64,000 bases of DNA. Source: Bradyrhizobium quebecense (GTDB lineage: Bacteria > Pseudomonadota > Alphaproteobacteria > Rhizobiales > Xanthobacteraceae). Below, in pieces: positions 25,716 to 33,567 of the stretch (positions are counted from its first letter, which is position 1; each line of letters starts with the position of its first letter). The stretch lies in the NCBI RefSeq assembly GCF_013373795.3, contig NZ_CP088022.1:7750001-7814000 (forward strand). Direction: 5' to 3'. The translations under genes were made by a program, and so were the position numbers. Below the pieces are notes generated by a model. The model ran no database searches and was not told the DNA's origin. It saw only the letters and a program-made list of their open reading frames with translations.

Positions 25716-26141
25716 ATGAGCGATGCATTGAGCGCGATCGAGCGATTCAGCCGATATCAATCGGACGACGCCCAGTCAGTAGAACCCGTGCATTGCCCGG
25801 TGCGCGACGTGCTCGACTGCATCGGCGACAAGTGGAGCATCCTCATGATCATGACCCTCGCGACGCGACCGCAGCGCTTCGGCGAGCTTCGCCGAGCCAT
25901 CCGCGACATCTCGAAGCGCATGCTCACACAGACGCTGCGCGACTTGGAGCGCGACGGACTTATCACCCGCCATGTCTTTCCGACCAAGCCGCCGAGCGTT
26001 GAATATCGCCTTTCCCCGCTAGGCCAATCCCTGCTGCACCCGATGGCGAGCCTCATCGATTGGGCCGACCGTCGCTATTCGGATATCCATGCTGCGCGCG
26101 TCCGCTTTGACGGAGCCCCCTGTGATGTCCCGCGTGAGTGA
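25716..26141 (+). CDS. HxlR-family transcriptional regulator
   Basis: A 141-residue winged-helix regulator. The HxlR core [22 protein letters not shown], then [29 protein letters not shown] and [12 protein letters not shown], is complete. The N-terminal Cys in HCPVRD is at the place where QorR/YodB-like members carry a redox- or electrophile-reactive Cys. It probably regulates the divergent NmrA-like and DoxX-like genes and itself. ATG 25716 is preceded by GGAGAGAAAAAGGGG. Confidence 0.88.
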   Translation: MSDALSAIERFSRYQSDDAQSVEPVHCPVRDVLDCIGDKWSILMIMTLATRPQRFGELRRAIRDISKRMLTQTLRDLERDGLITRHVFPTKPPSVEYRLSPLGQSLLHPMASLIDWADRRYSDIHAARVRFDGAPCDVPRE

Positions 26142-26294
26142 TGTGAAGCAGAAGTTCACATCGTCGCGTGTGTGAGGTCTGGCGGCGTGCTTCAGATGGA
26201 GCTAGCCAGAGGCGTCGGAAAGAGCGCCCCGCTGCGGGCGAGGCGCCCTTTGTATTACCAGTGATGCTCTGATGGGCGTAAGAGGCGCGGTCGC

Positions 26295-27095
26295 TTACCC
26301 CGCGATCTCCAGCCCTGCGGTCGCGTAGACCACGCCGCCATCGACTGCGATGGTGTTGCCCACGACATAGTCGCCGGCGCGCGAGGCGAGATAGATCGCG
26401 GTCCCCGCCATGTCCTCGTCGCTGCCCACGCGCCGCGACGGAACGCGCTGTGCGACCTCGTCGGCGTGGTCGCGCGCGGCGCGGTTCATGTCCGACTTGA
26501 ACGCGCCGGGCGCGATCGCGGTGACATTGATGTTGTCCTTGATCAGGCGCGTCGCCATCCGGCGCGTCAAATGGATCACAGCGGCCTTGCTGGCGGCATA
26601 GGAATAGGTCTCCATCGGGTTGACGAAGATGCCGTCGATCGAGGCGATGTTGATCACCTTGCCCGGTTTGTCATGGGTCGCCGCGGCGCGCAGCGGCTTG
26701 GCCAGCGCCTTGGTCAGGAAGAAGATCGACTTGACGTTGAGGTTCATCACCTTGTCCCAGCCGCTCTCCGGGAATTCGTCGAAGTCCGCGCCCCATGCCG
26801 CGCCGGCATTGTTGACCAGGATGTCGAGCTTCGGCTCGCGCTTGATGATTTCACCGGCGAGCTTCTCGCAGCCCTCGACCGTCGAGATGTCGATCGGCAG
26901 CGCGATGCATTCGCCGTCATAGGCGGCGGTCAGCTCCTGGGCGGTGGCCTCGCAGGGACCTGCCTTGCGCGCGGTGATGTAGACCTTCGCGGCGCCCTGC
27001 GCGAGGAAACCGGCTGCGATCATCTTGCCGATGCCGCGCGATCCCCCGGTCACCAGTGCGACGCGGCCCTTCAGTGAGAACAGATCCTTGAACAT
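26295..27095 (-). CDS. short-chain dehydrogenase/reductase (RhlG/FabG-like)
   Basis: A 266-residue classical SDR. Cofactor motif TGGSRGIG (residues about 16-23), NNAGAAWG, catalytic Ser in INIASIDG and YSYAASKAA (Y-x-x-x-K) are all present, with TIAVDGG at the C-terminus. The sequence pattern is closest to RhlG-like 3-oxoacyl reductases. ATG 27095 is preceded by TGGAGGAGCG; upstream extension to 27149 was rejected. Flanked by unrelated genes, so it appears monocistronic. Confidence 0.85.
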   Translation of the reverse strand: MFKDLFSLKGRVALVTGGSRGIGKMIAAGFLAQGAAKVYITARKAGPCEATAQELTAAYDGECIALPIDISTVEGCEKLAGEIIKREPKLDILVNNAGAAWGADFDEFPESGWDKVMNLNVKSIFFLTKALAKPLRAAATHDKPGKVINIASIDGIFVNPMETYSYAASKAAVIHLTRRMATRLIKDNINVTAIAPGAFKSDMNRAARDHADEVAQRVPSRRVGSDEDMAGTAIYLASRAGDYVVGNTIAVDGGVVYATAGLEIAG

Positions 27096-27167
27096 GCGCT
27101 CCTCCATTGCGTTGCCAGTGGTTCTGGGCGCGGCCGGGGATCGAGTCAAGAAACAGGGAAGGGATCG

Positions 27168-27290
27168 GTAGCCCGGATGGAGCGAAGCGAAATCCGGGGA
27201 AGTGCTATCCGTGGATGCGACCGTCCGGGATTACGCGGAGCCTGTCATCGTGCGCGCGTTCGCGCGACCCGTTGGCTGCATCCGGGCTAC
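27168..27290. repeat. palindromic intergenic repeat R4
   Basis: GTAGCCCGGATGGAGCGAAG at the left and GCATCCGGGCTAC at the right form the outer dyad, with GAAATCCGGGG / GTCCGGGATTACG inside. A 123-bp element between the SDR gene and the deacetylase gene. Recognised as a widespread rhizobial dispersed repeat (recalled, not searched). Confidence 0.75.
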
Positions 27291-27300
27291 GAACAGCGGA

Positions 27301-28386
27301 TCACGCCGCGTCGATGCGGCGAAAGCCGTTCCACACCGCGGTGGCGGCGCCGGATGTCAGCACCGGCAAAAGCCGCGCGTCCTGGTAATTGCCGTTCAGC
27401 GACACCCGCTGCAACGCGGTCAGATGGTCGGCGCTTTCGGGAAACAGCATGCCCGGCCGCGTCGTCACCGCAGTCCGAAAGCCGATCGATCTGGCGAGCG
27501 CGAATTCGCGCTGCCCCGCCGCGATCCGGTCGCCATAGGGATAGGCAAGATGCGCGACCTGCCGCTGCAGTGCTTCCTCGATTCGCGCCCGGCTGGTGGC
27601 GAGTTCGAACGACGCGACGGTCTCGCTCTGCTTGGCGAGATTGCAATGGGTGATGGTGTGGGCGCCGATCGTGACCAACGGATCGTCGGCAAAGCCGCGC
27701 AGCTCGTCCCAGGACATGCAGAGCTCGCGCGCGATGCCGGTCTCGTCGACGCCGTGGCGGGCGCACAGCGCGGATATCTCGGCCTGCATCTCCTGCTCGC
27801 TCGGCAGCGAACGCAGCCAGTCGTGCATGCGGCCGAACGCTGTGCGCTTGGCTTGCGGCGTCGCGGTGTCGATCCGCGTCATGACGCGGGCGATCGGCAC
27901 CTCGATCGCCGACGCTGCCGCGATGATCCGCTCCAGCGCGATCCACCACAATTTGCCGCAGCCCTCGGCGAAATCGCTCGCGACAAAGACCGTGAACGGC
28001 GCGCCGAACTCGCGCATCACAGGCAGCGCGAAATCGCGGTTGTCGCGGTAGCCGTCATCGCAGGTGAAGCAGGCGAAGCGCCGCGCGAAATTCCGTTCGG
28101 TGAGGCGGCGATGCGCCTCGTCCATGCTGACGACATCGACGTCGAGCACGCGCAGATGCGTCAGCATCGCACGCAGGAAGTCCGGCGTGACCTCGAGGTG
28201 ATGGTTGGGCTGAAACGCGTCGGCGCGCCGCGGGCGAACGTGGTGTAGCATGAAGATGGCGCCGACGCCGGCAAAGATCGGCCGCAGCAGGATATGCGCA
28301 CCCGAGAAATACAACGCCTCCATCCCGGCACGGATCACGGTGTTGCGGAGTTGTTTCATGAGGGGCACGGGCCGGCCGATTTGCAT
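27301..28386 (-). CDS. polysaccharide deacetylase family protein
   Basis: A 361-residue NodB-homology protein. CFTCDDGYRDN is the metal-binding TFDDG-type motif, IGAHTITHCNLA the H-x-x-x-H motif, and AYPYGDRI the third motif, so the catalytic centre of a carbohydrate esterase family 4 enzyme looks intact. It would remove N-acetyl groups from a cell-surface polysaccharide. A hydrophobic N-terminal stretch (about 25-50) may anchor it. ATG 28386 is used; ATG 28359 is the alternative, neither with a strong Shine-Dalgarno. Confidence 0.85.
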   Translation of the reverse strand: MQIGRPVPLMKQLRNTVIRAGMEALYFSGAHILLRPIFAGVGAIFMLHHVRPRRADAFQPNHHLEVTPDFLRAMLTHLRVLDVDVVSMDEAHRRLTERNFARRFACFTCDDGYRDNRDFALPVMREFGAPFTVFVASDFAEGCGKLWWIALERIIAAASAIEVPIARVMTRIDTATPQAKRTAFGRMHDWLRSLPSEQEMQAEISALCARHGVDETGIARELCMSWDELRGFADDPLVTIGAHTITHCNLAKQSETVASFELATSRARIEEALQRQVAHLAYPYGDRIAAGQREFALARSIGFRTAVTTRPGMLFPESADHLTALQRVSLNGNYQDARLLPVLTSGAATAVWNGFRRIDAA

Positions 28387-28528
28387 TCCGTCGCAAACTT
28401 AGCGAAAGAGCACTGAAGAAACTGTTATCCCGATCCAATATGGCGCCCCCGCCATGGCCTTTGATTTGGGGTTTGACAGTCAGCCAAGGGTTTGTTTTCT
28501 CTCTGGTTCCAGACCCGCAGGACGCTGA

Positions 28529-29923
28529 ATGCACGGACTTTTCAAGTGGAGTAGCAAGTGGTGGCCGGGGGTGATTCCACTGGTCGTCCTGTGGGGTATC
28601 GCGGCCTGGACCAGCACGGCAACGGTCGAGGCGGATCTTGCTGCGCGCTCCAATGCCGCACTCAAGGACACCGTGCTCGACAAGCGCCGCATCAGCGTCG
28701 ACGGCCGCGACGTGACCTTTGCGGCCAATGCCTTCTCCGAGGACGGCCGTCTCAGTGCAGTGGCGTCGGTCGAGGCCGTGCCGGGCGTGCGGCTGGTCAA
28801 CGACGAGACCCGCCTCGTTGCTGAGGCCAAGCCCTTTGTGTGGTCCGCCGAACGCGACGTGGTGCGGGTGACGCTCGGCGGCAATGCGCCGCTGCCGTCG
28901 AGCAAGAGCAAGCTGACCGAGGCCGCGAAGGCCAGTCTCGGCGGTGTCGAGGTGGTAGATCAGATGGCGCTCGCCCGTGGCGCGCCGTCGCGGTTCGACC
29001 CGGCGGCGCTGTTGCTGCTCGACCAGATCGGCAAATTGAAGGAAGGCAAGATCACGCTGACCGACAACAAGGTTGCTCTTGCCGGCATGGCGCGCGAGCT
29101 CGGCGGCCGCGAAGCGGTCGCGGCGGCGCTGAAGAATCTGCCGGAGGGCTATTCGATCGCCGCCAACGACATCAAGGCGCCGCCTTACGTGTTCCAGGCC
29201 TACAAGGATCCGGTCGCGGTGACGCTGACGCTGACCGGCTACGTGCCCGACAACAACGTGCATGCCGCGCTGGTCGCGGCCGCCGGCCGCAAGTTCTTCA
29301 GCGAAAAGGTGGTCGACAATCTCAAGGCCAGCATCGGCGCGCCCTCAGGGTTTGCGGCGGCGGTGGTGCCTGCGCTCGGCGCGCTGTCGCGGCTGTCGAC
29401 CGGGACGCTGGTGGTGTCGGACCGCGAGGTGAAGCTGTCGGGCGATGCGCTCTATGATGCCGCGGCCGGCCAGATCCGCGACGGGCTCGGCAAGGATTTT
29501 CCGCAGGGCTGGCAATACAAGGCCGAGGTCACAGTCAAGCCGGCGGCGGCGCCGGTCGATCCGACGGTGTGTCAGCAGCTGTTTTCCGAGATCCTCTCCA
29601 AGGGCAAGATCCGCTTCGAGTCCGGCAAGGCCGACATCGTTCCTGACTCCGCCGGTCTGCTCGACCGCCTGATCGAGACCGCGATGCGCTGTCCCAATGC
29701 GACGATCGAAGTCGCCGGCCATACCGACAGCGACGGTGAGGAGGCGGCCAACCAAGCCTTGTCGGAGCGCCGCGCGCAGGCCGTGGTCGATTACCTCGTG
29801 CGCGCCGGACTGCCTGCCAACCGCTTCACGCCGATCGGCTATGGCAGCACGCAGCCGCTCGCCGGCAACGAGAGTGAAGACGGCAAGGCGCAGAACCGCC
29901 GCATCGAATTCGTGGTGAAGTAG
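28529..29923 (+). CDS. OmpA-family protein with BON-like domains and N-terminal anchor
   Basis: A 464-residue envelope protein. One membrane helix (about 10-30, WWPGVIPLVVLWGIAAW) is followed by repeated BON-like segments (about 35-330) and a C-terminal OmpA peptidoglycan-binding domain (about 345-464: IRFESGKADIVPDSAGLLDRL, then AGHTDSDGEEAANQALSERRAQAV and NRRIEFVV). It likely links the inner membrane or periplasm to peptidoglycan. Two bases separate its stop from the next ATG, so the next gene is co-translated. Confidence 0.85.
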   Translation: MHGLFKWSSKWWPGVIPLVVLWGIAAWTSTATVEADLAARSNAALKDTVLDKRRISVDGRDVTFAANAFSEDGRLSAVASVEAVPGVRLVNDETRLVAEAKPFVWSAERDVVRVTLGGNAPLPSSKSKLTEAAKASLGGVEVVDQMALARGAPSRFDPAALLLLDQIGKLKEGKITLTDNKVALAGMARELGGREAVAAALKNLPEGYSIAANDIKAPPYVFQAYKDPVAVTLTLTGYVPDNNVHAALVAAAGRKFFSEKVVDNLKASIGAPSGFAAAVVPALGALSRLSTGTLVVSDREVKLSGDALYDAAAGQIRDGLGKDFPQGWQYKAEVTVKPAAAPVDPTVCQQLFSEILSKGKIRFESGKADIVPDSAGLLDRLIETAMRCPNATIEVAGHTDSDGEEAANQALSERRAQAVVDYLVRAGLPANRFTPIGYGSTQPLAGNESEDGKAQNRRIEFVVK

Positions 29924-29925
29924 CG

Positions 29926-30222
29926 ATGACCGTGCTTGCGACATTCTTCTGGGGTTGGCTGCTCGGCGCCGCGCTGCTCGGCTTCGGCATGGGCTGGATC
30001 GCGGTGGTGCATCGGGCGCAGGGCGTCTCGAAGATGTGGATGCGCTGGCTCGCGCTGCTCGCCGCCGCGCTGGTCGCGGCATCGTTTGCGCGGGTCGTGC
30101 CCGGCCGCTTCGGCTACTGGCTCGATCTCTTCCTGGTCATGTTCGCGCTCTATCTCGTCGGCTGCGCGATCGGCTCCTGGCTGCGCGACTGGGTGGTCTC
30201 GCGCAGCAGGCCCGCGAATTGA
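29926..30222 (+). CDS. small membrane protein coupled to the OmpA-BON protein
   Basis: A 98-residue protein with about three hydrophobic segments (residues 5-28, 40-58, 64-85). No known domain recognised. It starts 2 bp after the OmpA-BON gene, which suggests the two products work together, perhaps as an anchor or partner in the inner membrane. Confidence 0.72.
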   Translation: MTVLATFFWGWLLGAALLGFGMGWIAVVHRAQGVSKMWMRWLALLAAALVAASFARVVPGRFGYWLDLFLVMFALYLVGCAIGSWLRDWVVSRSRPAN

Positions 30223-30294
30223 CCCCCAAACCCTTGACCCAACAGGACTGAGCGGCGCCGCCGAGCGCAGGGCGAGCTGCATGCATTTTACCGC

Positions 30295-30322
30295 TTGACA
30301 TTAATACGTACGTACGTATTAA
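30295..30322 (+). promoter_or_regulatory. promoter with overlapping 22-bp palindromic operator, TetR gene
   Basis: TTGACA (30295-30300), a 16-bp spacer and TATTAA (30317-30322) make a good sigma-70 promoter. The whole stretch 30301-30322 is a perfect palindrome (TTAATACGTAC and its complement), an ideal site for a TetR dimer to block polymerase. The -10 ends only 3 bp before one in-frame ATG (30326) and 9 bp before the next (30332). Confidence 0.85.
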
Positions 30323-30331
30323 GTTATGTCC

Positions 30332-30922
30332 ATGCCAAAACCCTCTCTCCGCGATACCATCCTCGACGCCGGCCTGAAGGAAATGTTCCGGACCGGCTAT
30401 CACGGCACCAGCGTGCGCGACGTCACCGCCGCAGCCGGCGCGCCGCAGGGGTCGTTCACCAACCATTTCCGCTCCAAGGAGCTGTTCGCGTCGGAAGTGC
30501 TCGACCGCTACTTTCTCTATGTGCGCGGCCTCGTCGCCGAAGCGCTCGGCGACACGACGCTGCCGCCGCGCGACAGGCTGCGGCGCTATCTCGATCTGAT
30601 CACCGGCAAGCTCGCGCATGACGGCTTCACCCGCGGCTGCCTGATCGGCGATTTCAGCCTCGAGGCGTCGGGCTCGAGCGAGATGCTGCGCGAGCAGCTC
30701 GACGAGATCTTCCGGGAATGGCGTGCGCCGTTTGCGGCCTGCATCGCCGAAGCTCAGGCCAAACGCGAGATCGCGTCCGACTTCGATCCCGATGCGCTTG
30801 CCGATTTCCTGCTCGCATCCTGGCAGGGCGCGATGTTGCGCATGAAGGTCGAGCGCAGCGCGGCCGCGCTCGAGCGTTTCAAGACGATCGCCTTCCAAAC
30901 CGTGTTCAAGGAGTTGCCATGA
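30332..30922 (+). CDS. TetR-family repressor of the dehalogenase operon
   Basis: A 196-residue regulator. The N-terminal helix-turn-helix is LRDTILDAGLKEMFRTGYHGTSVRDVTAAAGAPQGSFTNHFRSKELF; the remainder is the ligand-binding/dimerisation domain (TetR_C with RGCLIGDFSLEASG). The promoter geometry puts the transcript start near 30329, so the second ATG, 30332, is chosen; the message would be essentially leaderless. The 22-bp palindrome over the promoter implies autorepression. Its stop overlaps the dehalogenase start by 4 bp, so both are one operon. Confidence 0.88.
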   Translation: MPKPSLRDTILDAGLKEMFRTGYHGTSVRDVTAAAGAPQGSFTNHFRSKELFASEVLDRYFLYVRGLVAEALGDTTLPPRDRLRRYLDLITGKLAHDGFTRGCLIGDFSLEASGSSEMLREQLDEIFREWRAPFAACIAEAQAKREIASDFDPDALADFLLASWQGAMLRMKVERSAAALERFKTIAFQTVFKELP

Positions 30923-31827
30923 CCATGTCTGCCGATATCAGTCTGCATCATCGCTCGGTGTTCGGGACCACGATGGCCTATCGCGAGCTTGGGCGCAGCG
31001 ACGCGCCGCACGTGTTGTTCCTGCACGGCAATCCGACCTCATCCTATATCTGGCGCAACATCATGCCGCTGGTGGCGCCGGTCGGGCACTGCATCGCGCC
31101 CGACCTGATCGGCTACGGACAGTCCGGCAAACCCGACATCGCCTACCGCTTCTTCGACCATGCGGACTATCTCGATGCGCTGATCGACGAGCTCGGCATC
31201 AGCTCGGCGTATCTGGTCGCCCAGGATTGGGGCACGGCGCTCGCGTTCCATCTCGCGGCGCGCCGTCCGCAACTCGTGCGTGGGCTCGCCTTCATGGAGT
31301 TCATCCGCCCGATGCGGGATTGGTCCGACTTCCACCAGCACGAGGCTGCCCGGGACACGTTCCGGAAATTCCGCACGCCGGGAGTGGGCGAAGCGATGGT
31401 CCTCGACAATAATGCGTTCGTCGAACGCGTGCTGCCCGGCTCGATCCTGCGCACGCTCAGCGAGGAGGAGATGGCCGCCTACCGTGCGCCGTTTGCGACG
31501 CGCGAGAGCCGCAAGCCGACCTTGATGCTGCCGCGCGAGCTGCCGATCGCAGGCGAACCCGCCGATGTCGATCAGGCGCTCACTGTCGCGCATGCGGCAC
31601 TTGCGGCATCGACCTATCCGAAGCTGCTGTTTGCGGGGTCTCCCGGAGCCTTGGTGTCGCCGGCCTTCGCCGCGGATTTCGCGGCGAGGCTGCAGCATTG
31701 CGCGGTCATTCAGCTCGGCGCGGGCGCGCATTATCTGCAGGAGGATCATCCGGAGGCGATCGGTCGCTCGGTTGCAGGGTGGATCGCCGGCATCGAAGCC
31801 GTGAACGCGCAACATCTCGCAGCATGA
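30919..31827 (+). CDS. dbjA: haloalkane dehalogenase, DbjA-like
   Basis: A 302-residue alpha/beta hydrolase with a full haloalkane dehalogenase site: Asn38 (LHGNPTSSYIW) and Trp104 for halide binding, nucleophile Asp103 (AQDWGTALAF), acid Glu127 (FMEFIRP) and base His271 (GAGAHYLQED). It would hydrolyse haloalkanes to alcohols. It closely resembles DbjA of Bradyrhizobium japonicum as I remember it (Asp103, Glu127, His280). The base lies nine positions earlier here, since the segment DWSDFHQHEAARDTF lacks residues present in DbjA. It overlaps the TetR gene by 4 bp. Confidence 0.9.
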   Translation: MTMSADISLHHRSVFGTTMAYRELGRSDAPHVLFLHGNPTSSYIWRNIMPLVAPVGHCIAPDLIGYGQSGKPDIAYRFFDHADYLDALIDELGISSAYLVAQDWGTALAFHLAARRPQLVRGLAFMEFIRPMRDWSDFHQHEAARDTFRKFRTPGVGEAMVLDNNAFVERVLPGSILRTLSEEEMAAYRAPFATRESRKPTLMLPRELPIAGEPADVDQALTVAHAALAASTYPKLLFAGSPGALVSPAFAADFAARLQHCAVIQLGAGAHYLQEDHPEAIGRSVAGWIAGIEAVNAQHLAA

Positions 31828-31845
31828 GCGATGGGAGAGCACGCC

Positions 31846-32073
31846 ATGACCGACCTCTCGATCACCTATTGCCGTCCCTGCGGCTACGAGAAGCGCGCCA
31901 GGGAAGCCGCCGCGCTGCTGCGCGATCGCCTTGGCCTCGATGCGGAGCTGCTGCCCGGCAAGGGCGGCATCTTCGAGGTCAGGCTTGACGGCAATGTGAT
32001 CGCCAAGCGCGTGAAGGGGCATTTCCCCGATGCCGCCGAAATCGTCAGCGCTGTGACTACGGCGCGGGCATAA
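31846..32073 (+). CDS. SelW/Rdx-family thioredoxin-like protein
   Basis: A 75-residue protein of the Rdx/SelT-SelW-SelH family. The redox motif is CRPC (YCRPCGYEKRA), with Cys where the eukaryotic proteins may have selenocysteine; LLPGKGGIFEVRLDG is the conserved second half. Probably a small thiol-disulfide protein. It starts 18 bp after the dehalogenase, behind GGGAGAG, so it is likely the third gene of the TetR operon. The link between it and dehalogenation is unknown. Confidence 0.85.
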   Translation: MTDLSITYCRPCGYEKRAREAAALLRDRLGLDAELLPGKGGIFEVRLDGNVIAKRVKGHFPDAAEIVSAVTTARA

Positions 32074-32096
32074 AAATCTACGCTGGCTCGCCTCGT

Positions 32097-32128
32097 CGCC
32101 GTCGCATCACCATTGCGGCGGCGATTTT
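32097..32128 (+). terminator. possible terminator of the dehalogenase operon
   Basis: CGCCGTCGC (32097-32105) pairs with GCGGCGGCG (32115-32123) with one G-U pair and a 9-nt loop, followed by ATTTT. It is 24 bp after the SelW-like gene. Confidence 0.45.
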
Positions 32129-32427
32129 CGCTGCGCGGGCGCCGCGGCGTCGCTTCTGCTTCCCGTAGTTTCCCGGATGGCCTTGCGCGCCGTTCGGCGG
32201 GCTAACTGCCGCACGTCGATGTCAAGTCTTGTCGAAGATGGCGAGAAACGCGCATATTTGTGCACCCGCTGTCATGAATCATCCCTAATATCTTGAAGAT
32301 GCGCGTTTTATTGTCGTTTGACGAATTCCACTCCGGCTTAAAACGCGCTACAGGGGTCGGGGCACAGCGAAGCGCCGGCGGGGTTCGCCCGGGAGCCGCC
32401 GTCGCGGGATCGCAATTCGAGGTCTAG
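32129..32427. other. intergenic region before the YbhN-like gene
   Basis: About 300 bp without a convincing gene, RNA or named repeat. It contains AT-richer stretches (around 32260-32340) which likely hold the promoter of the downstream membrane protein, but no clear hexamer pair was found. Confidence 0.35.
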
Positions 32428-33483
32428 ATGCTGGAAGCAATACGCAGGGCGATGGCGTTTCTGCGCCAGAAGCAAATCCTGCATCGGCTGGGTGTTGTCA
32501 TCAGCATCGCCGTCATCGGCATCGCCTGCTACGTCCTGTATCATATGCTGCGCGGCATCGACACCAATGAGGTGCTCGAGGCCATCAAGAGCACCGAGCC
32601 GCGACAAATCGCGCTGGCGGGACTGTTCGTCGCAGCCGGCTACTTCACGCTGACCTTCTACGATCTGTTCGCGGTGCGCGCGATCGGCCACGCCCACGTG
32701 CCCTATCGCGTCAATGCGCTCGCGGCATTCACCTCCTATTCGATCGGGCACAATGTCGGCGCCAGCGTCTTCACCGGCGGCGCAGTGCGCTACCGGATCT
32801 ATTCGGCCTGGGGATTGAACGCGATCGACGTCGCCAAGATTTGCTTCCTCGCCGGCCTGACCTTCTGGCTCGGCAATGCCGCGGTGCTCGGGCTCGGCAT
32901 CGCCTATCATCCGGAAGCCGCAGCCAACATCGACCAGCTGCCGCCCTGGCTCAACCGGACGCTCGCGTTCGGCATCATCATTGCGCTGGTCGCCTATGTG
33001 GTCTGGGTCTGGACCCAGCCGCGGGTGGTCGGCCGCGGTCCCTGGACGGTGACCCTGCCGGGCGGCCCGCTGACGCTGCTGCAGATCGCGATCGGCATCG
33101 TCGACCTCGGCTTCTGCGCGCTGGCGATGTACGTGCTGGTGCCGGACGAGCCCAACCTCGGCTTCGTCGTGGTCGCTGTCATCTTCGTGTCGGCGACCCT
33201 GCTCGGCTTCGCCAGCCACTCCCCCGGCGGGCTTGGGGTGTTCGACGCCGCCATGCTGGTCGGCCTCTGGCAGATGGACCGCGAGGACCTGCTCGGCGGC
33301 ATGCTGCTGTTCCGGCTGCTCTACTATATTGCGCCGTTCGTCATATCTGTAATCTTGCTGACGTTTCGGGAGGTTATCGTCGGCGCCCGACTCAAGCGGC
33401 TGCCGCAGACTGATTCGGGTCCCCGCGCTGAGCCGCATCATGAGGCGGTTCTGGTCCGCAAGCGCGGTGATTCCGGGGTCTGA
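32428..33483 (+). CDS. YbhN/UPF0104-family membrane protein (MprF flippase-domain-like)
   Basis: A 351-residue protein with about eight transmembrane helices. The family motifs SYSIGHNVGASVFTGGAVRYRIY and SHSPGGLGVFDAAMLVGL are intact. The fold equals the membrane half of lysyl-phosphatidylglycerol synthase MprF, but the cytosolic synthase domain is absent, so lipid transport rather than lysylation is likely. The gene lies directly upstream of phoR (84 bp). Confidence 0.85.
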   Translation: MLEAIRRAMAFLRQKQILHRLGVVISIAVIGIACYVLYHMLRGIDTNEVLEAIKSTEPRQIALAGLFVAAGYFTLTFYDLFAVRAIGHAHVPYRVNALAAFTSYSIGHNVGASVFTGGAVRYRIYSAWGLNAIDVAKICFLAGLTFWLGNAAVLGLGIAYHPEAAANIDQLPPWLNRTLAFGIIIALVAYVVWVWTQPRVVGRGPWTVTLPGGPLTLLQIAIGIVDLGFCALAMYVLVPDEPNLGFVVVAVIFVSATLLGFASHSPGGLGVFDAAMLVGLWQMDREDLLGGMLLFRLLYYIAPFVISVILLTFREVIVGARLKRLPQTDSGPRAEPHHEAVLVRKRGDSGV

Positions 33484-33567
33484 TGACGCGGCCCGATGCC
33501 TCCCGAGGGACGGTCGATCTGACCACGCCTGGGCGAGACATGAACCGACGGGAAGAAAGCCGCCGCA

